Positions 34,635 through 43,513 of a stretch of 64,000 nucleotides of DNA are shown piece after piece. The position numbers and the translations under genes are program-made. Below the pieces are notes generated by a model that made no database searches, had not been told where the DNA came from, and worked only from the letters and a program-made list of their open reading frames with translations. The stretch is taken from the NCBI RefSeq assembly GCF_013359725.1, contig NZ_JABFMW010000012.1, forward strand, positions 39,123 to 103,122. The letters are read 5' to 3'. How positions within the stretch are numbered: the first letter of the stretch is position 1; every line of letters begins with the position of its first letter. This stretch comes from Pseudarthrobacter sp. C4D7. Its GTDB lineage: Bacteria > Actinomycetota > Actinomycetes > Actinomycetales > Micrococcaceae.

Positions 34635-35366
34635 TCAGCTGACGCCCAGGATCGCGCGCAGGGTGTCGGCGTTCCGCACGGCGTTCCCGCCGCCGTCGTT
34701 GTTGAAGTAGGCGTAGACGTCGATGCCTGCGCCGTCCCACTCACGGATCCGCCCGGCCCACCAGTGCATGTCAGCGTCCGGGTAGGAGCCGCCGTACAGG
34801 TGTTCATGGTCCGGCCCGTGGAGCCGCACGTAGGCGAAAGGTGCCGTGGTCCGCAGGATGCAGGGGAGGTTGGCGCCGCTCATGACGCAGTAGGCCGCCT
34901 GGTGCCGCTCCAGCAGGGCGAAGACGTCGGGGCTGTCCCAGCTGGAGTGCCTGAACTCCACGGCCATCCTGATCCAGGAGGGAAGTCCTGCCAGGAAGTA
35001 GTCCAGCCGTGCGTCGTCGCGCTCGAACTGCGGGGGTAGCTGCACCAGGAGCACGGCACGTTTATCCCCCAGCTCATGCCAGCACCTGGTGATGCGCTCG
35101 ATCCAGACTTCCGGTGCATAGAGCTTGCGGGCATGGGTCAGCCCGCGGGGCGCCTTCACGGACATGGTGAAACCGGGAGGGAGGCGCCTGTTCCAGCCCG
35201 CAAAGGTGGTGTCCCTGGGCCAGCGGTAGAAGCTGGCGTTCAATTCAACCGTCGTAAACCTGGCGACGTAGCACTGGAGCCTGTCCCGGGCGGGCAGCCC
35301 GGGCGGGTACAGGACGTTCTCCCAGTGGTCGTAGCTCCAGCCGGAGGTGCCGATGTGGATGGCCAT
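34635..35366 (-). CDS. DUF72 family protein
   Basis: 243 residues from ATG 35366. DUF72 TIM-barrel signatures: HIGTSGWSYDHW at the start, ELNASFYRWP, FTMSVKAPRGLTH, LLVQLPPQF, AVEFRHSSW and VYAYFNNDGGGNAV near the end. Widespread, function unknown. Starts 64 bp from the divergent GH15 gene, so both promoters share that gap. Confidence 0.9.
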   Translation of the reverse strand: MAIHIGTSGWSYDHWENVLYPPGLPARDRLQCYVARFTTVELNASFYRWPRDTTFAGWNRRLPPGFTMSVKAPRGLTHARKLYAPEVWIERITRCWHELGDKRAVLLVQLPPQFERDDARLDYFLAGLPSWIRMAVEFRHSSWDSPDVFALLERHQAAYCVMSGANLPCILRTTAPFAYVRLHGPDHEHLYGGSYPDADMHWWAGRIREWDGAGIDVYAYFNNDGGGNAVRNADTLRAILGVS

Positions 35367-35429
35367 TTCCCTCAGGCTACACCTGCACGTTTCCCTTCCC
35401 TTCGGGGCCCTGTGTGGCAGGGTAATGAC

Positions 35430-37238
35430 ATGGCGCGAATCGAAGACTATGCGGTAGTTGGCGACCTTCAAACAGGGGCGCTGGTCAGTAAAGAGGGCTC
35501 GATCGACTGGCTCTGCCTGCCGCGGTTCGACTCCCCGGCGTGCTTCAACGCGCTGCTGGACACGCCGGATGCCGGGCGCTGGCTGCTGGCGCCGGAGGGC
35601 GGAGGGGCATGCACGCGCCGCAGCTACCGCGACGGCACCTTGGTGCTGGACACAGAATGGGAGACGCCGGACGGAACAGTGCGGGTCACCGATTTCATGC
35701 CGCCCCGGGACTCCGTGGCGGACATTGTCCGGATCGTGGAGGGCGTGAGCGGAACCGTCAGGATGCGCGGGGAACTGATCCTGCGGTTCGATTACGGGCA
35801 CATTGTGCCGTGGGTCCGGAAGGACAAGCACGGGCTGCATGCCATCGCAGGCCCGGACGCCGTCTACCTGGTCACACCGGCGCCCCTGCATGGCGAGAAC
35901 ATGCACACCGTCAGCGAATTCACGGTAAGCGCCGGCGAGAAGGTGCCGTTCGTGCTGACCTGGGCCCCAAGCCACGTGGGGCGGCCAGTCAGTGTCGATG
36001 CCCAGGACGTCCTTGAGAGCACCTGCGCGTTCTGGCGGGGCTGGTCCTCGCAGTGCACGGTAGAGGGCAAGTACCAGGACGCGGTGGTCCGGTCCCTGGT
36101 GACACTTAAGGCGCTGACCTACGCCCCCACGGGCGGCATCGTCGCCGCCGTCACGACGTCCCTGCCGGAGCAGCCGGGAGGCCAGCGGAACTGGGACTAC
36201 CGCTACTGCTGGCTGCGGGACGCCGCGATGACCCTGCAGGCCCTGCTGGCCGCCGGCTACACGGCAGAGGCAGCCGCCTGGAGGGACTGGCTGCTCCGGG
36301 CCGTTGCCGGAGATCCCGCGGACCTGCAGATCATGTACGGGATCCACGGCGAGCGGCGGCTGCCGGAGCTGGAGCTGCCATGGCTGAAAGGCTATGAAAA
36401 TTCAACGCCGGTCCGGATCGGCAATGCTGCGGCGGAGCAGTTCCAGCTGGACGTCTGGGGTGAGGTCCTCGACTGCCTCGCGCTCACCCGCAATTCGCTG
36501 CTGAAGCATACCGATGAGGCATGGGACGTCCAGATTGCCCTGATGGAACACTTGGAGACCATCTGGGACCAGCCGGATAACGGGTTGTGGGAGATGCGCG
36601 GCCCGCGCCGCCATTTCACTCACTCCAAACTCATGGCCTGGGTGGCGGCGGACCGGATGGTCAAGGGGGTGCGGGAATCAGGCCTTCCCGGTCCGGTGGA
36701 GCGGTGGGAAGCGCTGCGGGAGCAGATCCGCGGCGACATCATGGCCAACGGATTCGACGCCAAGCGCAATACGTTTGTCCAGTCCTACGGGCGGCCGGAG
36801 CTGGACGCCAGCCTGCTGCTGATTCCCCGGGTGGGGTTCCTGCCCAACGATGATCCCAAGGTCATCGGCACCATCGAAGCCATCCAGCGGGAGCTGACCC
36901 AGGACGGATTCGTGCTCCGCTACAAACCGTCAGAGAGCGACGACGGCCTGCCCGGTGACGAGGGCGTCTTCCTGGCCTGTTCATTCTGGATGGTGGAGGC
37001 GCTCCTGGGAGCCGGGCGCCATGAGGAGTCGCGTGAACTTTTCGAGCGGCTGCTGGAACTGCGCAACGACGTGGGACTGCTGAGCGAGGAGTGGGCCGTG
37101 AAAGCCGGGCGCCAGTTGGGCAATACGCCGCAGGCATTCAGCCATTTCGCCTTGGTGACCAGCGCCCTGGAGCTCCATCAGGATACGGTTCGGCGCACTG
37201 ACACCCCGCTGCCGGCTGCTCAGGCTGATACGCGCTGA
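35430..37238 (+). CDS. GH15 family glycoside hydrolase (trehalase/glucoamylase type)
   Basis: 602 residues from ATG 35430 (GCAGGGTAA upstream). N-terminal beta-sandwich (IEDYAVVGDLQTGALVSKEGSIDWLCLPRFDSPACF), then an (alpha/alpha)6 barrel with WDYRYCWLRDAAMTL and LLSEEWAVKAGRQLGNTPQAFSH. This is the actinobacterial GH15 group that includes mycobacterial trehalase and glucoamylases; substrate cannot be decided here. Cytosolic. Trehalose turnover would fit the stress genes around it. Confidence 0.92.
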   Translation: MARIEDYAVVGDLQTGALVSKEGSIDWLCLPRFDSPACFNALLDTPDAGRWLLAPEGGGACTRRSYRDGTLVLDTEWETPDGTVRVTDFMPPRDSVADIVRIVEGVSGTVRMRGELILRFDYGHIVPWVRKDKHGLHAIAGPDAVYLVTPAPLHGENMHTVSEFTVSAGEKVPFVLTWAPSHVGRPVSVDAQDVLESTCAFWRGWSSQCTVEGKYQDAVVRSLVTLKALTYAPTGGIVAAVTTSLPEQPGGQRNWDYRYCWLRDAAMTLQALLAAGYTAEAAAWRDWLLRAVAGDPADLQIMYGIHGERRLPELELPWLKGYENSTPVRIGNAAAEQFQLDVWGEVLDCLALTRNSLLKHTDEAWDVQIALMEHLETIWDQPDNGLWEMRGPRRHFTHSKLMAWVAADRMVKGVRESGLPGPVERWEALREQIRGDIMANGFDAKRNTFVQSYGRPELDASLLLIPRVGFLPNDDPKVIGTIEAIQRELTQDGFVLRYKPSESDDGLPGDEGVFLACSFWMVEALLGAGRHEESRELFERLLELRNDVGLLSEEWAVKAGRQLGNTPQAFSHFALVTSALELHQDTVRRTDTPLPAAQADTR

Positions 37239-37277
37239 GGCCCGCCCAAGGTTGGAACTTCTCCTTCAAGTGATAGA

Positions 37278-37289
37278 TAAGTATACTTA
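37278..37289. promoter_or_regulatory. Palindrome TAAGTATACTTA upstream of YegP gene
   Basis: Perfect 12-bp palindrome 60 bp before the YegP-type gene. A 10/12 match (TCAGTATGCTTA) recurs at 38399 upstream of the alcohol dehydrogenase. Probably a shared operator or promoter element; the factor is not identified. Confidence 0.5.
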
Positions 37290-37348
37290 CTAACACCTCA
37301 TGGAGTGCTCCCAAGCACAGTGCCGTGATTGATGGAGGAGTGATACCT

Positions 37349-37639
37349 ATGGCCGGATTTTTTGAACTCGTTGATGCCCCTGACGGTGGTTACCGGATCA
37401 GGATGATGGATGGGAGCGGAAACCTTATGGCCATCTCCGTCACCTTCCCCACGAAGCGCGCGGCTGTTGCTGGCGTTGCCATGGCGCGGGAAATCGCCGG
37501 CACTGGACTGATCCGGGACAAAAGCCTGGATGGTGCCGGGTCTGTGATCCGCGAGCGCGTGCGCCCCGTAGACTCCCCGAAAGAGGAGGCTGTCAGGTTG
37601 AAAAAGGCCCCGGGCGTTCGACGGGCGGCAGTAGGCTGA
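37349..37639 (+). CDS. YegP/DUF1508 family protein
   Basis: 96 residues from ATG 37349 (GGAGGAGTGATACCT upstream); an ATG at 37325 is less supported. FFELVDAPDGGYRIRMMDGSGN and KRAAVAGVAMAREIA resemble the first DUF1508 repeat, though the second repeat is replaced by a basic tail (VRLKKAPGVRRAA). Members are small stress-linked proteins of unknown role. Its stop shares a base with the next start (TGATG). Confidence 0.7.
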   Translation: MAGFFELVDAPDGGYRIRMMDGSGNLMAISVTFPTKRAAVAGVAMAREIAGTGLIRDKSLDGAGSVIRERVRPVDSPKEEAVRLKKAPGVRRAAVG

Positions 37640-38352
37640 TGGCTCTCTCCAGCGCACCCCCTGGCGGACTCCGCCGGGGGGTTCTGTTTGACGTCGACGG
37701 AACACTGATCGACTCTTCGTATCTTCACACTGTCTCCTGGTGGAGCGCCTTCCGCCAATACGGCCACGACGTGCCCATGGCGGCCATCCACCAGCTGGTG
37801 GGTATGGGCGGGGCCCGGTTGCTGGACAACCTCCTGCCGTCCGGGCGGGACCGTGACGAGGACCAGGACATCATGGCCAGCCACGGTGCGCTGTACGCCT
37901 CGCACTGGCCTTCACTCCGTACGCTCAACGGCGCAAGGGACCTGCTGGGCCGGTGCCATGCCGGCGGCCTGGCTGTTGCGTTGGCCTCCTCGGCGCGGGA
38001 GCGGGACCTGCAGGTCATGCGCTCGGTGCTGGATGCCGATGCCTTCATTGACGCAGCCACCAGCGCCAATGATGCGAAGGAGAGCAAGCCTGCCCCGGAC
38101 ATCCTGGAGGCGGCCCTGGCTGCCGTGGGTGTCGATGCTGCCGATGCCGTCTACGTGGGTGATGCGGTGTGGGACATGAAGGCTGCCGGTGCGCTGGGTA
38201 TCCCCGCCATCGGGCTGACCTGCGGCGGTATCCATGAGGCCAAACTCCGCGAAGCTGGTGCTGCGGAGGTCTATGACGATCCTCGCCACCTCCTGGACAA
38301 TCTGGGCTCCAGTGCCATCGGGCGGCTGCTGGAGTTGCAGCAGAACCCGTAA
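37639..38352 (+). CDS. HAD-IA family hydrolase (phosphatase)
   Basis: 237 residues. HAD motifs: I FDVDGTLIDSS, II LASSAR, III K in ANDAKESKPAPDI, IV VYVGDAVWDM. A helical cap follows motif I, as in phosphoglycolate phosphatase and beta-phosphoglucomutase relatives. Coupled to the YegP gene by TGATG. Substrate unknown. Confidence 0.9.
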   Translation: MALSSAPPGGLRRGVLFDVDGTLIDSSYLHTVSWWSAFRQYGHDVPMAAIHQLVGMGGARLLDNLLPSGRDRDEDQDIMASHGALYASHWPSLRTLNGARDLLGRCHAGGLAVALASSARERDLQVMRSVLDADAFIDAATSANDAKESKPAPDILEAALAAVGVDAADAVYVGDAVWDMKAAGALGIPAIGLTCGGIHEAKLREAGAAEVYDDPRHLLDNLGSSAIGRLLELQQNP

Positions 38353-38398
38353 ATCCTGCCGGTGGGTGACATCCTCCGGCGTCGGTTTCCAGATTTAG

Positions 38399-38410
38399 TC
38401 AGTATGCTTA
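38399..38410. promoter_or_regulatory. TCAGTATGCTTA, second copy of the YegP-type motif
   Basis: Matches the palindrome at 37278 in 10 of 12 positions; lies 101 bp upstream of the alcohol dehydrogenase GTG in an AT-rich patch. Confidence 0.4.
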
Positions 38411-38510
38411 CTTTTTACGCTGAAAACAGATAGCGTCGAAGAAAGGGCGTCCCCGGACGTCCTGCCCGCCCCGGGAGAACCCCGGGCAAAACCACAGCGA
38501 AAGGGAGACT

Positions 38511-39692
38511 GTGAAAGCACTGACGTGGCAAGGAAAACGGTCGGTTAGCGTTGAAGAAGTGCCCGATCCCGTCATCCAGGAGCCCACGGACGCGATCGTC
38601 CGGATCACCTCCACCGCCATCTGCGGCTCGGACCTGCACCTTTACGAGGTCCTGGGCCCGTACATGCACAAGGGCGACGTCATCGGGCACGAACCCATGG
38701 GCATCGTGGAGGAAGTGGGCAGCGGAGTCACCAACCTCCGCAAGGGGGACCGCGTGGTGGTCCCCTTCAACATCTCCTGCGGTTCCTGCTTCATGTGCAA
38801 GCAGGGCCTGCAGTCCCAGTGCGAAACCACCCAGGTCAAGGAAAAAGGCTCCGGTGCCGCCCTCTTCGGCTACTCGGAGCTCTACGGTTCCGTTCCCGGT
38901 GGCCAGGCCGAGTACCTGCGCGTGCCGCACGCCGACTACGGGCCGGTAAAAGTGGGCAGCGAACTTCCGGACGAGCGCTACCTGTTCCTGTCCGACATCC
39001 TCCCCACCGCCTGGCAGGCCGTGGAATATGCGGACGTCCCGCCCGGCGGCACGCTCGCGGTCTTTGGACTGGGGCCGGTGGGCCAGTTCGCCGGACGCAT
39101 CGGCGTGCACCGCGGTTTCCGGGTGATCGGGATCGACCCCGTCGCTGAACGGCGCGCCATGGCGGAACGGCACGGCGTGGAAACGCTCGATTACAGCAAA
39201 ACCATCGCGGACGAACTCCGGGAGATGACCGGCGGGCGCGGCCCTGACGCGGTGGTTGACGCCGTCGGCATGGAAGCCCACGGCTCGCCGGTGGCAGGGT
39301 TCGCCCACCAGGCCCTGGGCCTGCTGCCGGACAAGCTGGCCCAGAAGGCAATGGAGACCGGCGGCGTTGACCGGCTGGCGGCTCTGCACGCCTCGATTGA
39401 TGCGGTCCGCCGCGGCGGCACGCTGTCGCTGGGCGGCGTGTACGGCGGCACGGCCAGCCCGATGCCACTGCTCACCATGTTCGACAAGCAGCTCCAGGTG
39501 CGCATGGGCCAGTGCAACGTCCGGCGCTGGACCGACGACATCCTTCCCTTCGTGGAGGACGACGCCGATCCGCTGGGCGTGATGGACCTGGTCACCCACC
39601 GGTCGGGCCTGGATGGAGCCCCGGCCCTGTACGAGAAGTTCCAGAAAAAGGAAGACGGCTGCATCAAGGTGGTCCTGAACCCGGGCGCCTAA
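38511..39692 (+). CDS. Zinc-dependent alcohol dehydrogenase (formaldehyde dehydrogenase-like)
   Basis: 393 residues from GTG 38511 (AAAGGGAG upstream). Catalytic zinc ligands in TAICGSDLH and GHEPMG; structural zinc site ISCGSCFMCKQGLQSQC; Rossmann VFGLGPVGQFAGRI. The long insertion and VVDAVGMEAHG match the glutathione-independent formaldehyde dehydrogenase group. Cytosolic. Single gene with a possible shared stress operator upstream. Confidence 0.9.
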   Translation: MKALTWQGKRSVSVEEVPDPVIQEPTDAIVRITSTAICGSDLHLYEVLGPYMHKGDVIGHEPMGIVEEVGSGVTNLRKGDRVVVPFNISCGSCFMCKQGLQSQCETTQVKEKGSGAALFGYSELYGSVPGGQAEYLRVPHADYGPVKVGSELPDERYLFLSDILPTAWQAVEYADVPPGGTLAVFGLGPVGQFAGRIGVHRGFRVIGIDPVAERRAMAERHGVETLDYSKTIADELREMTGGRGPDAVVDAVGMEAHGSPVAGFAHQALGLLPDKLAQKAMETGGVDRLAALHASIDAVRRGGTLSLGGVYGGTASPMPLLTMFDKQLQVRMGQCNVRRWTDDILPFVEDDADPLGVMDLVTHRSGLDGAPALYEKFQKKEDGCIKVVLNPGA

Positions 39693-39710
39693 GCTCCACC
39701 AACGGCAAAA

Positions 39711-39748
39711 AGCAGGGGTCGTCACGGATATCCGTAACGGCCCCTGCT
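39711..39748. terminator. Bidirectional terminator
   Basis: AGCAGGGG / CCCCTGCT outer arms and ACGGAT / ATCCGT inner arms. On the minus strand a T5 run follows, so it ends the ureidoglycine aminohydrolase operon; it also lies 19 bp after the plus-strand alcohol dehydrogenase. Confidence 0.85.
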
Positions 39749-39773
39749 GCTGCCCGGACAGGCCGGGGAACTC

Positions 39774-40586
39774 CTAGGTGAGCTTCACCTGGCGGTTCAT
39801 GTCCTTGTAGAGCAGGTAGCGGAATTCTCCGGGGCCGCCGGCGTAGCAGGCCTGCGGGCAGAAGGCGCGGAGCCACATGAAGTCACCGGCCTCCACCTCC
39901 ACCCAGTCGTTGTTCAGCAGGTACATGGCCTTGCCTTCCAGGACGTACAGGCCGTGTTCCATGACGTGCGTCTCGGGGAACGGAATCACGCCGCCCGGCT
40001 GGAACGTGACGATGTTGACCTGCATGTCGTGCGCCAGGTCGCTGGAGTCCGTGAAGCGGGTGGTCTTCCACACGTCATTGGTGTCCGGCATGGACGTAGG
40101 CTCGACGTCCTTCTCGTTGGTGACGAAGGACTTGGCCTCATACCCCTCCAGCCGCTCGTAGGCCTTGCGGATCCAGTGGTAGGAGACGACGTCGTCCGAG
40201 ACGTTCTCAACGCCCCATTCCGATCCCGCTGCGAGGTAGGCGTAGCCGCCCTCTTCGAGGTGGTGCAGTTCGCCGTCGAGGGTGAGGTTCAGCTTGCCCT
40301 TGGTCACGAAGACCACGCCTTCGACGCCGGACTCGAACTCGGCCTTCGGGGCGCCGCCGCCCGGAGCGATCTCGACGATCAGCTGCGAGAACGTGGTGGC
40401 GAAGCCCGAGATGGGGCGGGCAATGATCCAGGAACGGGTGTTCGAAAAGCCCGGCAGGTTGGAGGTGACGATGTCCGTCATCACGCCCTTCGGGATCACC
40501 GTGTACGCCTCGGTGACGATGGCGCGCTCGGTGGTGAGGTGCGTCTGGGGCGGCAGTCCGCCGCTGGGGGAGTAGTACTTACCCAT
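39774..40586 (-). CDS. allE: (S)-ureidoglycine aminohydrolase
   Basis: 270 residues from ATG 40586 (AAAGGA 8 bp upstream). Double cupin: first barrel about 50-120 (LIVEIAPGGGAP...GVEGVVFVTKGKLNL), second about 180-260 with metal ligands in GGVIPFPETHVMEHGLYVLEGKAMYLLN. Releases ammonia from (S)-ureidoglycine to give (S)-ureidoglycolate, the last step before glyoxylate in allantoin breakdown. Overlaps the DUF6986 gene by 8 bp; last gene of an operon with malate synthase and malic enzyme. Confidence 0.93.
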   Translation of the reverse strand: MGKYYSPSGGLPPQTHLTTERAIVTEAYTVIPKGVMTDIVTSNLPGFSNTRSWIIARPISGFATTFSQLIVEIAPGGGAPKAEFESGVEGVVFVTKGKLNLTLDGELHHLEEGGYAYLAAGSEWGVENVSDDVVSYHWIRKAYERLEGYEAKSFVTNEKDVEPTSMPDTNDVWKTTRFTDSSDLAHDMQVNIVTFQPGGVIPFPETHVMEHGLYVLEGKAMYLLNNDWVEVEAGDFMWLRAFCPQACYAGGPGEFRYLLYKDMNRQVKLT

Positions 40587-41877
40587 GGAACGAATCCTTT
40601 GCTGAGGAATTGGAAGTGGTGGCGAGCCGCGGGTGGGCCAGTGCGGTGAGCTGCGGAATCCCGACGCCGGCCAGCGCCAGGACTTCCTCCGCACCCACTG
40701 CGCCGCACTGGACGCCTCGAAGGACGAAGGCGGCAAGGGCGCGGGCGGTGGCGGGCTCGTCCATGACGCCGCCCTCGGTCTGTTCGACGTAGTTGCGCAG
40801 GCGCGCGGACGCTGCCGGCAGGCCTTGGCGGTAGAAGGCGTAGGTGGCAGCGAACCGGCTGGGCAGCTGGGCCGGGTGCAGGTCCCAGCCCTGGTAGTAG
40901 CCGCGTTCCAGGGACCGCCGGACCAGCCGTCCGTGCAGTTGCCAGGCGTTCTCCACGTTGTCGCCCACCGGGATGATGTTGGTGGACCCGTCGGAGAGCC
41001 GGATGCCGGTACCGGCGACTGCCAGCTGCATGACCTCCTTGGCGAAGTCGGCCACCGGGTGCTCCATGGACTGGTACTCGGCCGAGATCTGCAGGGAAGC
41101 CGAGTAGTCGTAGGTGCCGTAGTGCAGGCCGCTGATCCGGCCGGGGACGGCATGCGGCAGTTGCGCCACCGGGGACGTGCCGTCCGGGCCCAGGATGAGT
41201 TGGGGCGTTTCCACCTGGACCTCGAAACGGAGGCGGCCGGCAGGCAGCCCGTGGACTTCCTCGAGCCGGGATACGGCGTAGTCCATGGCCTGGACCTGGG
41301 CCACGGTGGTGACCTTGGGCAGCGTCAGGACCAGGCCGTCCGGCAGTTCGCCGGCAGTGGCGAGGCCCGAGACGAACAGGTCCAGGGTCCGCAGCCCGCG
41401 GCTCCGGGTGGCTGCCTCGAAGCATTTGAAGCGGATGCCGATGAACGGGGGAGCGGACCCGGCAGCGACTGCCTGGGCTACCGCTGACGCTGCGGCTACC
41501 GCGGCGGCGTCCTCGGCGTCGTCGCCCCTGTCCCCGAAGCCGTCCTCGAAGTCCAGGCGCAGGTCCTCAACGGGCTCGGTTTGGAGCTTGGCCTGGACGC
41601 GGCCTGCCACGGCGTCGGCCAGCCCGGCGTCCTGGCCCAGCAGCCGTCCCACGTTCCCGAAGCCGCCGTGGGCTTCCGCCGCCGCGGTCGCCTGGGCGCC
41701 CCAGTCGGCCGCGAACGACGGCGTGAACCGGTCCGCCGGGACGTACACCGTGTGCACGGGCTGGCGGGAGCCGTCGTCGCCCGGGTAGTTCTGCTCCAGC
41801 AGCCGGTCCGTGGCGGCAAGCTGTCCGTCGATGCGTGCCAGGTCCCCCGCGGTCAGCGAAGACTTGGGTGCTCCCAT
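40579..41877 (-). CDS. DUF6986 protein, CitE/malate-synthase-like barrel
   Basis: 432 residues. The acidic motif LRLDFEDGFG about residue 105 resembles the metal site of HpcH/HpaI-CitE lyases and of malate synthase (compare LADLEDAS in the next gene), and LTLPKVTTVAQVQAMDYAV and LRFEVQVETPQLIL follow as later barrel strands. It lies one base after aceB and overlaps allE, so the three are co-translated. Activity unknown: an aldolase or lyase acting on glyoxylate, ureidoglycolate or a related C2-C4 acid is a fair inference. Confidence 0.8.
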   Translation of the reverse strand: MGAPKSSLTAGDLARIDGQLAATDRLLEQNYPGDDGSRQPVHTVYVPADRFTPSFAADWGAQATAAAEAHGGFGNVGRLLGQDAGLADAVAGRVQAKLQTEPVEDLRLDFEDGFGDRGDDAEDAAAVAAASAVAQAVAAGSAPPFIGIRFKCFEAATRSRGLRTLDLFVSGLATAGELPDGLVLTLPKVTTVAQVQAMDYAVSRLEEVHGLPAGRLRFEVQVETPQLILGPDGTSPVAQLPHAVPGRISGLHYGTYDYSASLQISAEYQSMEHPVADFAKEVMQLAVAGTGIRLSDGSTNIIPVGDNVENAWQLHGRLVRRSLERGYYQGWDLHPAQLPSRFAATYAFYRQGLPAASARLRNYVEQTEGGVMDEPATARALAAFVLRGVQCGAVGAEEVLALAGVGIPQLTALAHPRLATTSNSSAKDSFHG

Positions 41878-41878
41878 C

Positions 41879-43477
41879 TCAGCCCACCAGCTCGTAGGCG
41901 GGCGTGGTGAGGAAGTCCGTGTAGTCGTCGGAGAGGCAGATGTCCGCGATCAGTTCGCTGGCCGGCTGGTAGTAGCGGCGGAATGCCTCGTCGCCGAATT
42001 CGGTGCGGAGCCGCTCGGTTTCCTCGCCAAGCACCCGCTCCACCAGTTCCTTGGTAACGGTGTTGCCCGTGTCCGCCAGGATGGACTTGTTGCGGATCTG
42101 CTGCCACACCTGCGAACGGGAGATCTCGGCGGTGGCGGCGTCCTCCATCAGGTTGTGGATGGCCACGGCGCCGTTCCCGGACAGCCAGACGGCCGTGTAG
42201 GCAACAGCCACGTAGAGGTTGAGCCGCAGGCCGGCTTCGGTGACCTGGCCGTCGGCGGACTGCACGTCCAGCAACTGCCCGGCGGTGACCGAAACGTCGG
42301 GGCGCTGCTTGTCCACCTGGTTGGGCTTGTCGCCGAGCACGGAGTCGAACACTTCGCGGCAGGTGGGGACCAGGTCCGGGTGGGCAACCCAGGAGCCATC
42401 GAAGCCGTCGTTTGCCTCGCGGGTCTTGTCCGCGCGGACCTTCTCGAAAGCTGCCTCGGTCACTTCGGGGTGCCTGCGGTTGGGAATAACGGCCGCCATC
42501 CCGCCCATGGCGAAGGCGCCGCGCTTGTGGCAGGTCTTGACCAGGAGCTCGGTGTAGGCGCGCATGAAGGGGGCGGTCATCGCCACGGAGGCGCGGTCCG
42601 GCAGGACAAATTCCTCGCCGGCATCCCGGAAGTACTTGATGATGCTGAACAGGTAGTCCCAGCGTCCGGCGTTGAGGCCGGACGCGTGGTCGCGCAGTTC
42701 GTAAAGGATCTCGTCCATCTCAAAAGCGGCCGGGATGGTCTCGATCAGCACCGTGGCCCGGATGGTGCCTTGGTTCAGGCCCAGGAAGTCCTGCGCGAAA
42801 ACGAAGACATCGTTCCATAGGCGTGCCTCAAGGTGGCTTTCCATCTTGGGCAGGTAGTAGTACGGGCCCTGGCCGTTGAGGACCAGCTGCTTGGCGATGT
42901 GGAAGAAGTGCAGCCCGAAGTCCACCAGGGCGCCCACGGCCGGTTCGCCGTTGACCAGCAGGTGCTTCTCCTGCATGTGCCAGCCGCGGGGGCGGGCCAC
43001 CACGACGGCGAGCGGCGCGTCGGTGCGCAGGCGGTATTCCTTGCCTTCCTCCGAAGTGAAGCTGAGGGTCCCCTGGGCGGCGTCCCGGAGGTTGAGGATG
43101 GCGTCGATGACGTTGGCCCAGGTGGGTGTGCTGGCGTCCTCAAGGTCCGCCAGCCACACCTTGGCGCCGGAGTTCAGGGCATTAATGGCCATCTTCGCCG
43201 GCGATGCGGGGCCGGTCATTTCCACCCGGCGGTCCAGCAGGGCCGCCGGTGCCGGCGCAACCTTCCAGTCGCCGCCGCGCACGTCCTTGGTCTCCGGCAG
43301 GAAGTCCAGCTTGCCGGTCTCGGCGACGCGCTGCCGCTTGACGGCCCGGGCAGCCAGGAGCTCGTTGCGGGTGCCGGCGAAGCGGTTGTGGAGTTCCTCC
43401 ACGAATGCCAGGGCCTTCGGCGTGAGGATCTCCTCTGCGCGGTCGATCGGCCGGGGATCTGTGACGGTGATGGCCAT
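41879..43477 (-). CDS. aceB: Malate synthase A
   Basis: 532 residues. Condenses glyoxylate with acetyl-CoA to malate. Signatures: [15 protein letters not shown] (metal ligand region), [50 protein letters not shown] and [11 protein letters not shown]. Length and motifs fit isoform A rather than G. Placed in the purine/allantoin operon, not beside isocitrate lyase, so its job here is to use glyoxylate from ureidoglycolate. No RBS anomaly; 36 bp after the malic enzyme gene. Confidence 0.95.
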   Translation of the reverse strand: MAITVTDPRPIDRAEEILTPKALAFVEELHNRFAGTRNELLAARAVKRQRVAETGKLDFLPETKDVRGGDWKVAPAPAALLDRRVEMTGPASPAKMAINALNSGAKVWLADLEDASTPTWANVIDAILNLRDAAQGTLSFTSEEGKEYRLRTDAPLAVVVARPRGWHMQEKHLLVNGEPAVGALVDFGLHFFHIAKQLVLNGQGPYYYLPKMESHLEARLWNDVFVFAQDFLGLNQGTIRATVLIETIPAAFEMDEILYELRDHASGLNAGRWDYLFSIIKYFRDAGEEFVLPDRASVAMTAPFMRAYTELLVKTCHKRGAFAMGGMAAVIPNRRHPEVTEAAFEKVRADKTREANDGFDGSWVAHPDLVPTCREVFDSVLGDKPNQVDKQRPDVSVTAGQLLDVQSADGQVTEAGLRLNLYVAVAYTAVWLSGNGAVAIHNLMEDAATAEISRSQVWQQIRNKSILADTGNTVTKELVERVLGEETERLRTEFGDEAFRRYYQPASELIADICLSDDYTDFLTTPAYELVG

Positions 43478-43513
43478 TTCTGGTCCTTTCCTTGGGCTGG
43501 GAAGTCGGGCGGT

